Below, in pieces: positions 43,287-56,069 of a stretch of 64,000 nucleotides of DNA (position 1 is the stretch's first letter; every line of letters starts with the position of its first letter). The position numbers and the translations under genes are program-made. This stretch comes from Fonsecaea monophora (Eukaryota > Ascomycota > Eurotiomycetes > Chaetothyriales > Herpotrichiellaceae), in contig NW_019173948.1 in assembly GCF_001642475.1 (NCBI RefSeq), forward strand, positions 186,001 through 250,000, written 5' to 3'. The notes under the pieces are model-generated. The model was not told the DNA's origin. It did not search any database and saw only the letters and a list, made by a program, of their open reading frames with translations.

Positions 43287-46087
43287 CCTTTCAACAATAT
43301 CGCCTGAGGTGGAAGCGTGTCTAGAAACGAAAGACCATGAGCGAACGAGGAATTGTGACAGGAGGACAAAAGCATGAGGATCGTCAGGGAGCCGGGAGTC
43401 AAGCTGAATTCCTCGGCATGGCAAATTCTTCGAGCCGGGGTATTGAGGCGCCCAAGCATATTCCCTACTCCTATACAAGCAGGCCGGAAGCCGATCCTCC
43501 TTGTGAATGGAGAGCTAAATCTCTGCCGTCGGCTTCGCAGAGAAATCCAATCGATTGCCTGTCGGTTACCACTGGCATGAATCATGATTCCTTCTTTTCC
43601 AGATCTTGCGGCCCACAGCAGCCCTGGTTTCCATCGATCGGGAGTCTCCGCCACAGGCCGATTAGGCAACGTCAGAGACCAGAGTTGATTGGATGATCAG
43701 CAGGGACTAACGCAGGGAGGCTACCGCAGACGCGGGTTGGACTGAATCTTGATAGACGAAGAGATCAGTCCCCACACCGCCTCTGGAGATATTTTCCGGG
43801 GCATGCTAGTCGGTACCAAGAGTCTAGTTTGTATGAGGAAATTATTGCCGAGCAATCCTTGGATTCGTCAATGGCTCCAGACGAAGAATGCCATCGGAGA
43901 GGGCGGGGAAAGGCAAAGAAATCCAGATCAATTTCAGATCGGTGCCTAAACTCGTGTAGTTCGTATTTCGGTGCTATGGCGTGTGTGGAGCGATTGGAGC
44001 CCTATTGATGTGGCAGATATAGGTATCCGAGAGGAACTCTGCATCAAGAGCGGATTCACCGCATCACAACTCCGTGGACTCAATGCTTCAGGACAGCTGG
44101 GGGTCGAGACTAGCAGACACCGTGTTTGTCTGCCTGAGGAGCTGCTTGGTGTCGAGCACTTTGGGACCCTTGTCTCCACGGCGTCCACAGCGATGAAAGC
44201 TGAGGATGTGATATGATGTGTGGCATTGAGCCTCCTCTTGCGCCATGCATGCTCTCAGCTGCAGAATTTGTGTTCCCTCTATAGCATTCAAAAGTCAGGT
44301 AGCAAACGGAAGCGAGGCTGTAAAGAACGGGCAAGGCAACGGATGGTGAGTGTTTGGGGCTGCATCTTTGTCCCCTTATGGTCGGCATAGTTTGCAAAGT
44401 GTGTTCAGAACATCATTGACATCACCGTTGAGGCACTTGAGGCAGTCGTGGTGTCGTGTCAGAGGATACGTCGGTAGGGGGTGTCCAAATACTGGTGAAG
44501 GTAAACCTGGCCCAAAGACCCAAAACGGCTTGGTTGAAGAGCCAAAGAGGACAGAGGCAAGCGTCTTTCCCACAGCGGCAGGTCGAGATACGTGAGTCTG
44601 ATTGGACAGTCTTTTGGTGCCTAAGGCTCAATAGTCGATATGCCATTGATCAAATCAGCTGCCCGTCATGGTCTCAGTCTGCTTTTCTGGTGTTTGACTG
44701 GGCGTCTATTCCACCTATTGCCCTCATCCCAAGAGTGGTCGACTTGGTGTTTCAACGGTGAGTTTGAGCCATATGTTTCCTGGGCTTGCTTGGTATCGGT
44801 TGTTGGTTGGCATATCTTCCAATCGACCGGTGTGATTCTTAGCGTTCGCACCAGTTACAGGTTCTTTCCACCGAGGAAGTGAAGAACAATGGATTCATTG
44901 ACGAAAGGATTAAACTTTGATGTTGTCTGGCTACAACTGGTCGGGCTCTGAGGGAGGCCGTGTTGGTCTGGCTGAAGACGGCCAATATTCATCCAGCTAA
45001 GCATATGCAGGATTGAAATGCCGCATACAAAGCTTCGGTTATCGATGAGTTGCCTACTCATTGGAATCAAGAGAGTTCCGCCATCTGTCCCACAAGTCTT
45101 CGAGCAAATTCTTTCCCTGCTACTGACGGCCCGGATCTTCTCCTCATAACGTCCCTCCATGCCTCACATTAGCCTGGATCTGTTCAAGAATCAGGCCCTG
45201 CGCTGGTTTCATTGATATCGCAGGAATTGGAAACAGGAGGTTTTCCTGTTATATCAATGTCGCGCGGATCTGAGCGTGTTGTGATGCCGATTTGTAATGC
45301 CGAAGATATCTGATGGCATTGTACGTAAAATCCGTCGGATCAAGATAACCCACACGTATTTGTCTCAAAATGTTTGCAACTGCGCCCGTCAAAGACAAGT
45401 TGACCACGAGGAACTGCCTCGAAATCCAGTCAGATCAGAAGCACAAATATGTATCCTGGGAGGTATCAAGCTCACCTTGAAACATCCAGCTCTATTCCCA
45501 GCTCCCGTCAACTTTCACTGACAGTCTGATGCCGCAGGCACATCCCGCCACCTGAGACCACGTTATTGGACTGGGAATTTCCACAGACCTACAGTCATTG
45601 TCTCAAAGATGCACTCCAGTCCTCCCATCAGTGATTGCGATGCGATTCCCACAGACAGCGCGAAACCCTTCGTGAGGTGGTCCACCGGACGAGGGCCAGA
45701 TCCGATGCTGCACCCTAGCAAGCAGGAAAGGGAGCTTTTTTTCCATTGTTATACATATAGGGGTAGACAAGAGTTGTACAATATGGACTTGGACAAGTTC
45801 AAGGGAATCGAAAAGGCGACCTGCGCCCATTTCCAACACGGATTTGAAGGGTGGCGGGTCCTGGAATAGATAGCGAGTTGAACTTGCAACCCGGAAAGGA
45901 CTGGCTCCTCCTCATCAAGACATCGAACTACCTTGTAGACGATGAAAGTCCCATCAACATATCCCAACTTTGAATGTACCGTATCCCCAGTCTGCCGTTG
46001 GCCTGGACGGCGCCATGTGAGCAAGACGACTTTTCAAGCTCTGGGCCTGTCGATATTAAGCGATCAAAACACTGTCGTCTCAACTCA
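43287..46087. other. Intergenic: G-alpha promoter and bZIP 3' region
   Basis: About 2.8 kb between two leftward genes. Open frames are short and family-less. I see no tRNA-like B box or tandem repeat. Unusually long for a simple promoter in this window. Confidence 0.5.
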
Positions 46088-47122
46088 TCAGTCGTAGCCC
46101 GGAAGAATCGGAACTCCTCTTTGACGTCGCCAAAAGTTGGCTCTCTGACCCCATTCAGAAGTAAGAAGCCAGCCTCCCCAGCGTTCTAGAACGCCGGCAG
46201 AAAACTCCCAAGAAAATTCATTGAGCCAATCTTCGCCCCACACAATCATTTGACCTGTATCTTCAATGTCGCATGCTATTGTGCAAGCCTCTGTTAAGAA
46301 TGTATTGGCATTTGCAGGGCCAATTGCAATAAGTCGGTCTCTGAGACTGGGAGAAGGAATCATGTCTATATAAGCATGATGCGGCGTCGACAGCTGGAGC
46401 TGCGAAGGCTTCAAGGCTCCTGGTAGTGATGGTTCCAAGGCTGCCAGAGTGGCCAAATGCGTTTGTGGATTGGAAATGACGGGAATCTCGAGGAGGGGGG
46501 CGAACATCTGGTGGAGCGACCGACGTATTTCGCGGATGTTGTTGGGGACAACAACGACGAGGGTACTGGGGTCGCTGCTGGCGCTCGATAATGGCGTCGT
46601 GGCGGGTTGAGGTAACGAGACTGGGACAGGGCCCGGAACATAAGAAGGAGCCCCGGAAACTGGACTCAGGTAGCCGGCGGGCGCAGCTCCATATGCCATA
46701 AATCCCGAAGGAGACCCTCTGACCTCACTCGGGCTCAGTGTCGGACCTGGTGAGCTGGCTTGCGACCCGTAAGCAGCCTTCAGAGACTCATTCTCCTGAG
46801 CAAGTGCCTGGTTCTCGCGACGAAGCCGTTCGACTTCTTCCACCTGAATACTGTTGAGTTCGCGCTGAGCGGCTTCGAGTTTGTTCAGGTGTTCCTTTCG
46901 CCTTTGGCCTGGTGGGAAAGTTAGTGCCTGGTTCGGAGGCAAATTTAGGAGGGGCGTTCCGCGGGAGGCGCAGAGCACCACTTACGGAACACTCGCTGGG
47001 CGTTGCGATTGTATTCTCTGAAACTGTAATCAGCGAAAGTCCCATCCGAAGAAATGAGACGAGGACGTGTCTACATACCTCTTCTTTGCTGCCTTGCTTG
47101 CTTCACTGCCCGACTCCGACAT
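46088..47122 (-). CDS. bZIP transcription factor with DUF3425 domain
   Basis: Three exons (47122-47079, 47017-46986, 46908-46088) give 298 residues. The basic region is assembled across two introns: KAAKKR, then EYNRNAQRVF from a 32-base exon, then RQRRKEHLNKLE; it matches the Yap-like NxxAQxxFRxR pattern. A leucine zipper follows (VERLRRENQALAQENESLK). The middle is Pro/Ser-rich. The C-terminal DUF3425 domain shows HAYIDMIPSPSLRDRLI and WGEDWLNEFSWEFS. Such factors regulate stress, development or secondary metabolism in Pezizomycotina; the target is unknown. The very long upstream intergenic region suggests complex control. Confidence 0.92.
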
Positions 47123-50100
47123 GGCGACGATTTGGATGATTTCACTGTTGGTCTGATGGATGATCTCTGTGGCGACCGACATCATTCAAGTACCCTTGGG
47201 TGCTTCTTGCATTGACGTGGATTTGGACCAGCTCGACCAGTACGTAAGGCCGGGCGCAAATGGAAGGATCCGCAAAAGCAAAGCGTGGCCGCCTGGCAAA
47301 AGGTCCTCCAGTGAGAGGTGGAGGACAAAAAGCTGAGATGCACAGAGCCTGTGGAAATTGTAACGCAAGGCGTGGCAGAAGCGATATGTCCAGGATTAAA
47401 AGGAGATGAAATGATCCGAATGTCTTAAGACGAGTGTTGCCTGTCTGATTGGGCAGCAGCGAGAATCGGGAGCAGAATAGCGCAACGGCCGACCTGCGAA
47501 TAGTCAAGTTGAGTCGAATATGGCCAAACGGTTATAGACGAGTCGGAGCCTGAGGAACTTGATTGATTCATGAGTCTGGCGGTCACTTGCCTATATCTGT
47601 GGAGATACACTGCCCTGAGGACCCAGCAGATTGACACATATAGGTCTATCAAAATTTGGGTTAGGTGAGTGTTCGCAATGGGGACCCGCCCTGGTGGTCC
47701 TGGAGGGCAGCCAGGTCTGTCCCGCGAGCGAAATGGAAAGTATAGTCAGCCACAGCCGCTTTGGTAGGGTTTGGTTTTCTCTGCCGTTGGCCGAAGTGGA
47801 TGGGGATCCAACGCAGCCGGGCCTGCGCAGAAGGAGACAGCAAAGAGGGACCAGGGATCCCAGGATGGCAGTGAAGTTCTCATTCGAGTCTCGGCAAGAC
47901 TGACCTGGTCCAGCTTGGGAATGAGGCATGCAGGGGTTCGTAGTGAAGCCATTGGAAAGCGAGGGTACAATGCACCAAAACCATGGCGCCAGGTGAGCAA
48001 GGGTTTCTCGCCTGGGACCTCGTCCTTGGTCCGAAGCCTGTGTAGGCTTCCCATAGGGGGACGTCAGACGCGAGATCGCCGCAGTCCGCAGGCCGGGGCC
48101 GCCGTTCGGCAGAGTGCGGGCTGCCATAAACGGTAAGACCACAAAAGGGTGGATTCGGTATCCAGTCACACCTCACTTCGTTGTCGAACACGGGCAGCGC
48201 AGGCACCGCGCAAATAGCAAGCCTTAGAGGAGGGGGATCTGAGATTTTGACGGCAGGGAGGCTGAGATGGGCATAGTCTCAGAGCTTGTTGGCAAGGCCA
48301 CGGCCCAGAAGAAGGATTTTAAGTGTGAGGATACTTCACTACTAGTCGCCAGGTTAGTTCTGAGATTGGCTGCCCAATCAGGCCAATCAAGCCGGCGACC
48401 CATGACGAGTTGTAGGTGGGCCTTTTGCTCTTGTTTTTTTTTTCAGCCGCGGGAGCCTCCAAGAAAATCCACTGTAAACCCAAGCAATCAGACCGAAGCC
48501 ATGCCAGGAGAAGCATATCCGTCGAGAGTTTGGGGAGAATTGCCACGCGGTCCAGCTTGCATTGCAGCGCTCGGCGCCGTTAGCTGGTTGTACGGGGTAG
48601 GGTATGGGCTGACCTATTCAGCTGTAATGGTTTGAGATCCATCGATGTACCCCAAGGCCCTAACCACTCACAAAGGTCCCTTATCCCAAGGTATGACGAC
48701 AACGAGTGGAAGAAGCACCAGGGCGCACCATCTTTTGCAAACCCGCCGCCGCTGCCCACTATGGTAGCGCACAGCCATCTGAACCTCAAAAACTCGGGTT
48801 GACATAGCATCCCGCGCCCCACCGATGGCTTCGAGGGACTTGTTCTCCGCATACGAGTAGTAAACCCATAAGCGAACTTCTTTCTCGGCTCGCCAGGCTA
48901 TTTGGAGCTGCCACTATGCAGTGACCGGGCCCGTGGAGGAAGGAGGATGAAGCCCTTGGGTAGGAGTGTACGAGGTATTTGGTGACGCTGCCGAGACTAG
49001 ACTATCTGGCAGCCGTAGGATTTCGCTTGCACCAATAGATTGGTGGAGTAGGTCGATCGAAATACAATTGCCCGAAAAAAAAGACTTGGGGCTGGTGTTT
49101 CCATTGTCCTTGACTGAGGGATGAGAAGGTCTAACCACTATCGGTCCTCTGCATCACAGGGTCAGCTACTGCATCCCAGCTGTACTCCATGCAGTAGGAG
49201 TTGGGGGTACATCGTCGAGCGGGTGCTAGGAGACAATATGGGAGTTGACGGAACCTTAGTTGTCCTTTCGAATGCGCATGCTTTCTATTTGGAGCACAGG
49301 AGCAGCATGATGCAAAGCTGTTGCGCAGTGGACAGGGGGGTTGAAAAGAGTTGCGAGGGGACCACTAAATGACTAGGAATAGGAGGAAAGCACCCAAATG
49401 GTCAGTTTTGCTAGATGCAGTGGATGGTGGTAGCATGCACGAGTAGCACAAAACCGAAAATGCAGGGAAAGGAGGAAGAGGGCGTGGGCCCATGACAAGC
49501 CACGAGAACAAGTCGTGCCCATGCCACGGCGGGTTGTACCCCAAGTAGGCTGCAGCAGCCGATCTCACATCAATTTTTTTTCATCTTGGTTTTCTCCTTT
49601 GGGTGACAATGTTGACATCAGCTGTTCGGACTGAAAATACCCTCGTAGTTGGCACCTCTGTCTCGCGAACTTGGGCATCTGCTGTGGCTATGACAGCGAG
49701 AGGATTAGGCTGCGTGGCTGCTTCTGAGCTGCAAGCAAGCCCAAGCTGGCTGGGGGATGCCCAACAACAAAGCAAAAAGACAAGTGAATCACACCAAAAA
49801 TGCGTTGCAGCAGCCATCAAAGGGTCGAGACCGGGCGAGAAACCCCAGTAAGCCTGTGTCATAGAGTTCGCCCTTGCTGCAAGCCACCTGCGCACCCAAT
49901 GCACGCCGACCAACTTGGCGCAGTGCAGTACTAGCTGCCGAGTACCTCGTACTGTGCCATTTTTTCTTTCACTTTCTAATCCCCAAAACCCAAATGTACA
50001 AACATTAGCACATGAAAACACCTGGTCAGATCGAGCATGAGGGGCCTTGAATGCTACCACTTGACGATGCTCAGCCGCACTCGACTGGTCATGTATACAA

Positions 50101-53100
50101 CGAAGACACACGGACTGTCACCAGGTAAGGCTGGGGGTTGGTGAATCATCCACGCTTCACTTACAAGTGCTAGCTAGGTGGTTACTCTATGGACACGGTC
50201 CTGCGAGTTGTTCCATCAAACCATCTCGATGCCCTGCCGTGCCCTGCGCCCTAACAGGTACCCCCGGGCCTTTTCCGCCCACCAGAAGGCACCTTGAACA
50301 AGGATCCCCAGGCAAAGAGTCAGCCAGTACAACGACAGGGGACAAGGGTCTTTGAAAACGACATCCCGCACGAACATGCTTGACGTTGTTGAAATGCGGC
50401 CAGATGCAAAGTTTTTCCCTTTCACCGCTGCTTGTTACTTCCTCCTATTGCCAAAATTACAGCAAACGTGCCCACGAGACTCTGCGTGCTGCGAAGAGCT
50501 GTCTATCACGGGAGATGCCGAATTCCTCTACATCGGAGATCGGGCTGTGGGATTGAGAAAGCCTAGGTATGCCGAGTAGTGATGAATTGGACGAGATGCA
50601 CTGGCTAGCGACCTCGACCATGCCATTTCGGAACCGTTGGCATCCTCATAATATCGCCTCGCCTACGCCTCCATTTTCCCTGCTTCAAGCGAGTTGACCC
50701 AGTCGCCTGTTGCTCAGCTTTGATACTGTCCCTGGTATACCCCGGCTGGTGCCGCGTTGCTGGGTTATTGGGTCGAGCCACCAGCCTTTTCGGCATGAAA
50801 CGAGTCCAGGGGGAGCCGCTTTCAAGCCTCATCGTTATAACAAGCATATCGGGGCCTGTTGGGTACTTTTTCTCGAGCCCCTATCTGGCCTCTGGAATCC
50901 AGCTTGCTTCTCATGTCCTAGTGACCCCCCTTTCTCCTCTAGCAGCTAACAGCACAGAGCTTCGAGATCTCAATGTCTACATGAGGCTTCCTGTATAGGG
51001 ACTGCAAGATGTCGGAAGGAACACTCTACCGGGCTCCGGTGGGCGGCAGCATCAAGGGCTACTCAGTTCAAACGAGGTCAAATATTTGCTGATCTCGATC
51101 CAGCTGTGTCATGCCCACGCGTCAGTCTCGTTGAGATCACAAGGCCGGTCTTCCTTTCGTCTTACAGTATTGACGAAGGCATCTCCTGGAAAGGGGGTTT
51201 CCCCTCGATATTGTGCCTGCTGCAAACAAGTTTCAAGTCTAATTCAAATCTAGTTATGTCACTGCCGATCGTTTCCTGGAATTCCATGGAGCTGAAATTC
51301 GCCTAAGCGATCAATAATGCTGCCATTCCTGCGCCTCCAGACGCCGAGTGGTGGCCGTAGTAGCAGCACATTCCGTTTACCGAATTTGGAGACAGGAAAG
51401 AGAGAAAGAGCAAATGTCCTTGTGAAAAAAGACCACGGTGTACCCTTCTTCACCAAAGTCCAATTTCAGACTATGTACGTGAGATGTCAGATTCAGATTA
51501 GTGCCAAACGCGGCCACCGCAGTCTCCTCTGCACCCAGTAACTCGTCGATCTCGACATCCAACCGACCACAGTTAAGCGATCATGGCGATGCATCTCTGA
51601 CCCCAAAAGAGACACCTGAATGTACCCCTTTCGGGTTGCCAGTCAGGATTGGAGAAAATTCTCCGGCTACCCCCACCATTTGTTCATTATCCCCATCACC
51701 TGAGTTGGGTATTGTTATTGCGTGCTGTTTCGGCTAATGACCGACATGTTCAAGCCCCATCAAAGCCACACTAAGCCTCATGTCACAGAGCCAATCACAC
51801 CCATTAGTGAAAGAGCTTTCTACAAGGCCGTGTTCGGACACTCCGTTCTCGATGCTGAAGGATCAGCACATTCGATACGCGATCTTGAAGGGTTGTATGT
51901 AAATCACAGCCTCCCCCAGTTCTCGAAAATCTGAGCTGACCCCTCTCTCATTCTGGAGTCATGTGCTGTGACGCCGACCGGCGACACCGAACTCCAATCC
52001 AATCCTCCGTACATTGGCCCCCTAGCAAGAAAAAACATCCCTCTACTGGACCCAGTAAAAGCCGCACAAGATGGGGGTACCCGACTCATTTCCAATGCCC
52101 TTTTTTTTGCGGCCAGAGACCACATTCTCAAACTCTAACAGGCGCACTGCAAAACAACCCAGGGCGGAGTAGCGTCCAAGAGAACGTTGTCTCTTTTTTT
52201 TGGGTTTCACTGCTCTGCACAAGACGAGGACAAAATCTTGTACGTAAGGCAGGGAGAAGACCGAAACCGTGCTGGGGGGTCCCGTCGGTTGATTATGCTG
52301 TGTACAAGTACTATAGGTACAAACAGGTACACAAGGTTTTGTACGAGTACGGTGCGGATGAACCTATGCGGAGCCTTGGGACTTGAGACATCTCCCTCCA
52401 GCTGATATCATACCACGTATCAAGCGCTGAAGTCCACCAGCTCCAGCTTCATCGTTGACGCCCAGTCACCCGAGTCAGGCGCCGACGAACTTTAAGCAAC
52501 TCACAACCCGAATTCCTAGCAAAGTTTATCCCCAAAGCTCGGGAAAAAAAGATTGGCAGAGCCCGAATCAGTGGCGACAGAGACAACCGTTTAGGGCTGC
52601 TGGGTGCGTCCCCGTAACCCACAAACAGACCCGGAAATCGGACTTGATGCGAAGTGAGGGAAATTTTCTCCATCAATCATTCAATGGTTGAGTGGAAAAC
52701 AACTGGCTCGAAGGCCGTTCCTGCTAACGGTCCAGCAAAACATTACATGGTGAGCCTTCCACCAAATCATCGTCCGCACCGGCTTCGCATTGGATTTTTG
52801 ACTGCATGACGAGCACGTTTCCCCCCTGATGCCAAAGTAAAGAATTTCCCGCACCACCGTTGCATTTCAACGCCCAGCACAGCCACCCATAACCAACAAC
52901 TCAGAAAACGACCGCGTGGGAAAGCAACATTCGTTCGCTTGACATAAAAAGCCCGGCACGCCTAATGCCTCCCCCCGAGTCTTGTTCCCAGTGAAGTTTG
53001 CAATTTCCAAAGACCATGGGCTTTGCTGCACATTGCTTGGCCAATGAAAGTCCATATCAGTGGTCCGAAGGTGCTCCGAATCAAGGAATGCTGCATAACG

Positions 53101-53150
53101 CCGTCCATCCGCTTTGCTGTCCGTCAGGCAAGAGCCGGTCAAGATGCCTT
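47123..53150. other. 6-kb gene-free region upstream of the bZIP gene
   Basis: No open frame here shows a recognisable family, plausible splice structure or sustained coding character on either strand. Base composition is ordinary (not AT-rich like mutated transposons). Visible features are several 8-10-base T runs (about 48430, 49573, 52103, 52193) and a GTAC cluster. It lies 5' of the bZIP gene and 3' of the dynein light-chain gene, so most could be bZIP promoter, leader or non-coding transcript. Confidence 0.55.
52302..52350. promoter_or_regulatory. Cluster of six GTAC palindromes
   Basis: GTAC occurs at 52302, 52308, 52317, 52327, 52341 and 52347, six times in 49 bases, where about 0.2 would be expected by chance. 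The spacing (6, 9, 10, 14, 6) is roughly helical in part. The binding factor is unknown. Confidence 0.4.
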
Positions 53151-54358
53151 TCACCCGACCCAGACCCAGATAATGCCGACGACCACATCCAAGCCCTTGC
53201 TATCGGCACCAGGGTACTTGAAGCTCCACATACCATCCTTTTCGTTGTTCCAGTAGGCTCCACTTGCCGCGTGCATGCCTCGACGACCACTCGTTTTCTT
53301 TGTGTCGTCGCCGGTCGAGGCCGGAGAGGGGGCCGCGTGCTGGATGATTGTGCTGTTCACCACGTATTTGTATTGTGGTTGGCTGGTCGTCGATGATCCA
53401 GGAGCGGGCTTTACCGTTGTCTCTTCCACGAGAGCCCCCAGGATGCTGTTGATGATCATTGTGTTCCAACCTTCAGTTTCTGAGTGCGAGTAAGACGTTG
53501 CCCCTGAAAGGGCGGCTTCGCATGCCTATCCGGCCAGAAACCGAGAAGTTAGCGCCCTGCAATGTACAGCTTTTGGACACCCTCACGGTGGTTGGCCGAA
53601 GTGCGACTTACGTTCTCTGTGATCTCCTTGAGACGGGTGTAGGGCACGGGAGGGGGTGCTTGATCCGATGCCATTTTCTTAACAGCGATCTTTCCTCCTG
53701 CCACGTATTTGGTGATGTATGTAGATTGGGTTTTGCGGAGCAGATCGTGCGACGCAGTGGAAATATCAGGTGTAGGGTGTGAGTCTGTTTTGAAAAGCGA
53801 TGGATGTTCTTTGACAGAAAGTGTAGAAGCTGGGTCGCAAGGGGCAACTGTTGTCACAGAGGACTCTCTCGTGTGTGGCTGCTCGTCTGGCCCGTTCCCT
53901 GCAGGTCTGCACGCTTTCTCTTCGCCTTGGAGTCTGGTCTCTCGCGGCGCGCTGTCTGGTTGTTCCTGCGACTTCCTCGTAGGGCTTCCCTTTTCGCTTC
54001 CCACTAGTACCGATTCTCTAAACTTCTCTTCTTCCTTGACCAGCTCGTCCTGCTCACGCTCTCCCTGACGATGTCTAGTTCTCAAACTGAAGGTCGAGGC
54101 TTTTCGCGCAAGTCGACGTCGAAACTCGGCGAGAGTCCCGTGTTCTGGAGGATGTTGGGTTTGGCGTAATGTGAAGATGCGCTTATTGGGACCTAAGTCA
54201 AGCAGGTTCGGGTTGGAGTCGTGGTGTTTTCGCAGTCGGTGTCGCTTTGCTGGCTTGCCTGGTTGATCGACTGTATGCAATGCACCCTGAGGTTGATTAT
54301 TTTGAGAAGGGTCAAAACTGGTAATGGTGGACTTAACCCTCCGCAGTAGAGTCGACAT
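53151..54358 (-). CDS. Tctex-type dynein light chain with a possible long N-terminal extension
   Basis: The light chain itself starts at the ATG at 53674 (MASDQAPPPVPYTRLKEITEN), splices at 53612 (GTAAGT) to 53525 (GATAG) and ends VVVGIIWVWVG, 145 residues, matching fungal Tctex/DYNLT proteins: WNTMIINSILGALVEETT, KYVVNSTIIQH, GMHAASGAYWNNEKDGMW. It should bind dynein intermediate chain and cargo. The same frame is open for 228 more codons upstream to an ATG at 54358 (MSTLLRRVKSTITSFDPS), giving 373 residues. That stretch is basic, Ser/Pro-rich and disorder-like, without a recognised domain. Whether it is translated with the light chain, separately, or is mostly leader is unresolved. VTC1 starts 387 bases away, divergently. 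Confidence 0.85.
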
Positions 54359-54745
54359 CTTGTCCCCCACTGGCGCCCACGGTGAAGCAGACACACCCAC
54401 GGGTGCCCCTGGAAAAGGCGAGAAAGCTTAGGAGAGGGGCAGGGCGAATGAGAAGCTTAGGTGAGAGCAGGTGCCTCTCTCCCCGCAGAGGATTGTGTCC
54501 CTAGGCGAGTTTTCGCAGCAGCTCACAGGTAAAAGCGAAAGCTTGTTCCTCGAACTTACCCCGAGACCTGCGAGTCTTTTGGGTTTCCGCAGGAGACCAA
54601 CTTCTTTTGCAGAGAAAACGACAAGAGGTTACAACCATACATATGTTACCGCTTTCATAACTTTGACCAATCTCCCAAAAAACCAAGCTCCCATCACCAG
54701 CACTGTTACCAGTTTATAGCTATCCCAGTATACGACAGGCCGAAA
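54359..54745. promoter_or_regulatory. Divergent promoter of the dynein light chain and VTC1 genes
   Basis: 387 bases between start codons if the long light-chain form is used; the light-chain promoter would extend to 53675 if the short form is used. No further element is identified. Confidence 0.5.
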
Positions 54746-55205
54746 ATGTCCGAACAACCACTTCTTCAGAGCGCCCCCGGTAAGGTTGCTTGCTCCAATG
54801 CCCACCCAACCCGGTGTCTTTTGTTTGAACGCATGACTTTTGCGACTAACAGTTTCAACCGGGCCAGGCAAACGCATCGCCCTGCCGACGCGCGTCGAGC
54901 CCAAGGTCTTCTTTGCCAATGAGCGGACCTTCCTCTCGTGGCTCAATTTCACCGTCATCCTGGGAGGGCTGGCCGTCGGCCTCCTCAACTTCGGAGACTC
55001 GGTCGGCCGCATATCCGCGGGACTCTTCACCCTGGTGGCCATGGCGGCCATGATATACGCACTCGTAACGTTCCACTGGCGAGCGAAGGCTATCCGAGTC
55101 AGGGGCCAGGGTGGGTTCGACGACCGGATTGGACCGACTGTGCTGGCCGTCGCCCTTCTCGCAGCTGTCATTGTCAACTTCGTGCTTAGGGTGGTCGAGT
55201 CGTAG
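54746..55205 (+). CDS. VTC1: Vacuolar transporter chaperone 1 (polyphosphate polymerase complex)
   Basis: Two exons (54746-54779 and 54868-55205) joined by an intron with GTAAGG donor, GACTAAC branch and GGCCAG acceptor give 123 residues, close to yeast Vtc1 (129). The sequence [20 protein letters not shown] runs into the family core [19 protein letters not shown] and three membrane helices ([52 protein letters not shown]). Vtc1 is the small membrane subunit of the VTC complex, which makes polyphosphate from ATP and passes it into the vacuole. Confidence 0.95.
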
Positions 55206-56069
55206 GCATGGCGGCTCGAACGTGGAGAACAGAAACAGGCGGTGGCCTACCGATGAGGACGACAAGCCCGAGCCGTTGACAGAATGAAAGAGAGGGAGAT
55301 ATGGACACATGGAAAGAGAGTCGAGGGCTCCGGGGGGCCGCTTTAGGGTCGAGAAGAGAGCATCACAGAAATCTGGCGACGGATCTACGGTGGCATTCAT
55401 TGGTGTGGGTGTTGTACCCCGGCCTGGAGCTCTAGACTCCCGAGCTTCCTACGCCTTTGCAATATCAGAGCATCCCTCTTCTGGAGGTGCTCATTTGTGG
55501 TTTATCACGCGCAGACCAAAGAAGAAAAGGAAAAAAAGAAAAACAAATCAATAGTGCACGAACAGAGCATACTTGACACCTATAATTGATCCTTTTGTAG
55601 GCGATAAGTCCTATCTCGACTTCATCGATACGTCGTGCTGATGTATCTTTGGGGTTTTTTGAAAGGACATGTAAAGCTATCTCTGGCCCGTGTGCTACAT
55701 TACGGTCCGGGCCTTGTGTTCCATAATCACGATATTCGCTACCAGGTGTCCCGTTGTGCACAAGGTAGGAGTCTCATTCATCAAACTCCGAGCTCCCTTC
55801 AGGTCCTATCTCTTATCCGTCCCCCAAGTAAAATCCCCCGAAAAAAAGACTCTGTTCGATCCACGGCTGTCCTAAATCTGTCTCTCAATCATAGCGAGCA
55901 AAGGACAGAGCCATTCCTACGTCCCGTTGGTGTTGCGGCTGTCGGGGTACAACAGACTCAATGCTACTCCGCCATCCTGGTCGTCTTCAGTGTCGGGTTC
56001 ACCGCTGTCATTCCCATTTTCCTTGCACTCAAACTCGTCCACGTCGTTCCTCTCCTCCCAATCCGTTCC
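55206..56069. other. Intergenic, convergent 3' regions of VTC1 and LST8
   Basis: 864 bases with an A-rich purine tract (about 55514-55550). No gene on either strand beyond the antisense of LST8 that overlaps its right end. Confidence 0.55.

Noticed and set aside
47591..48169. 192-codon minus-strand open frame in the gene-free region
   Set aside because: No domain, no codon pattern or splice signals, and composition unlike neighbouring genes; it reads as chance.
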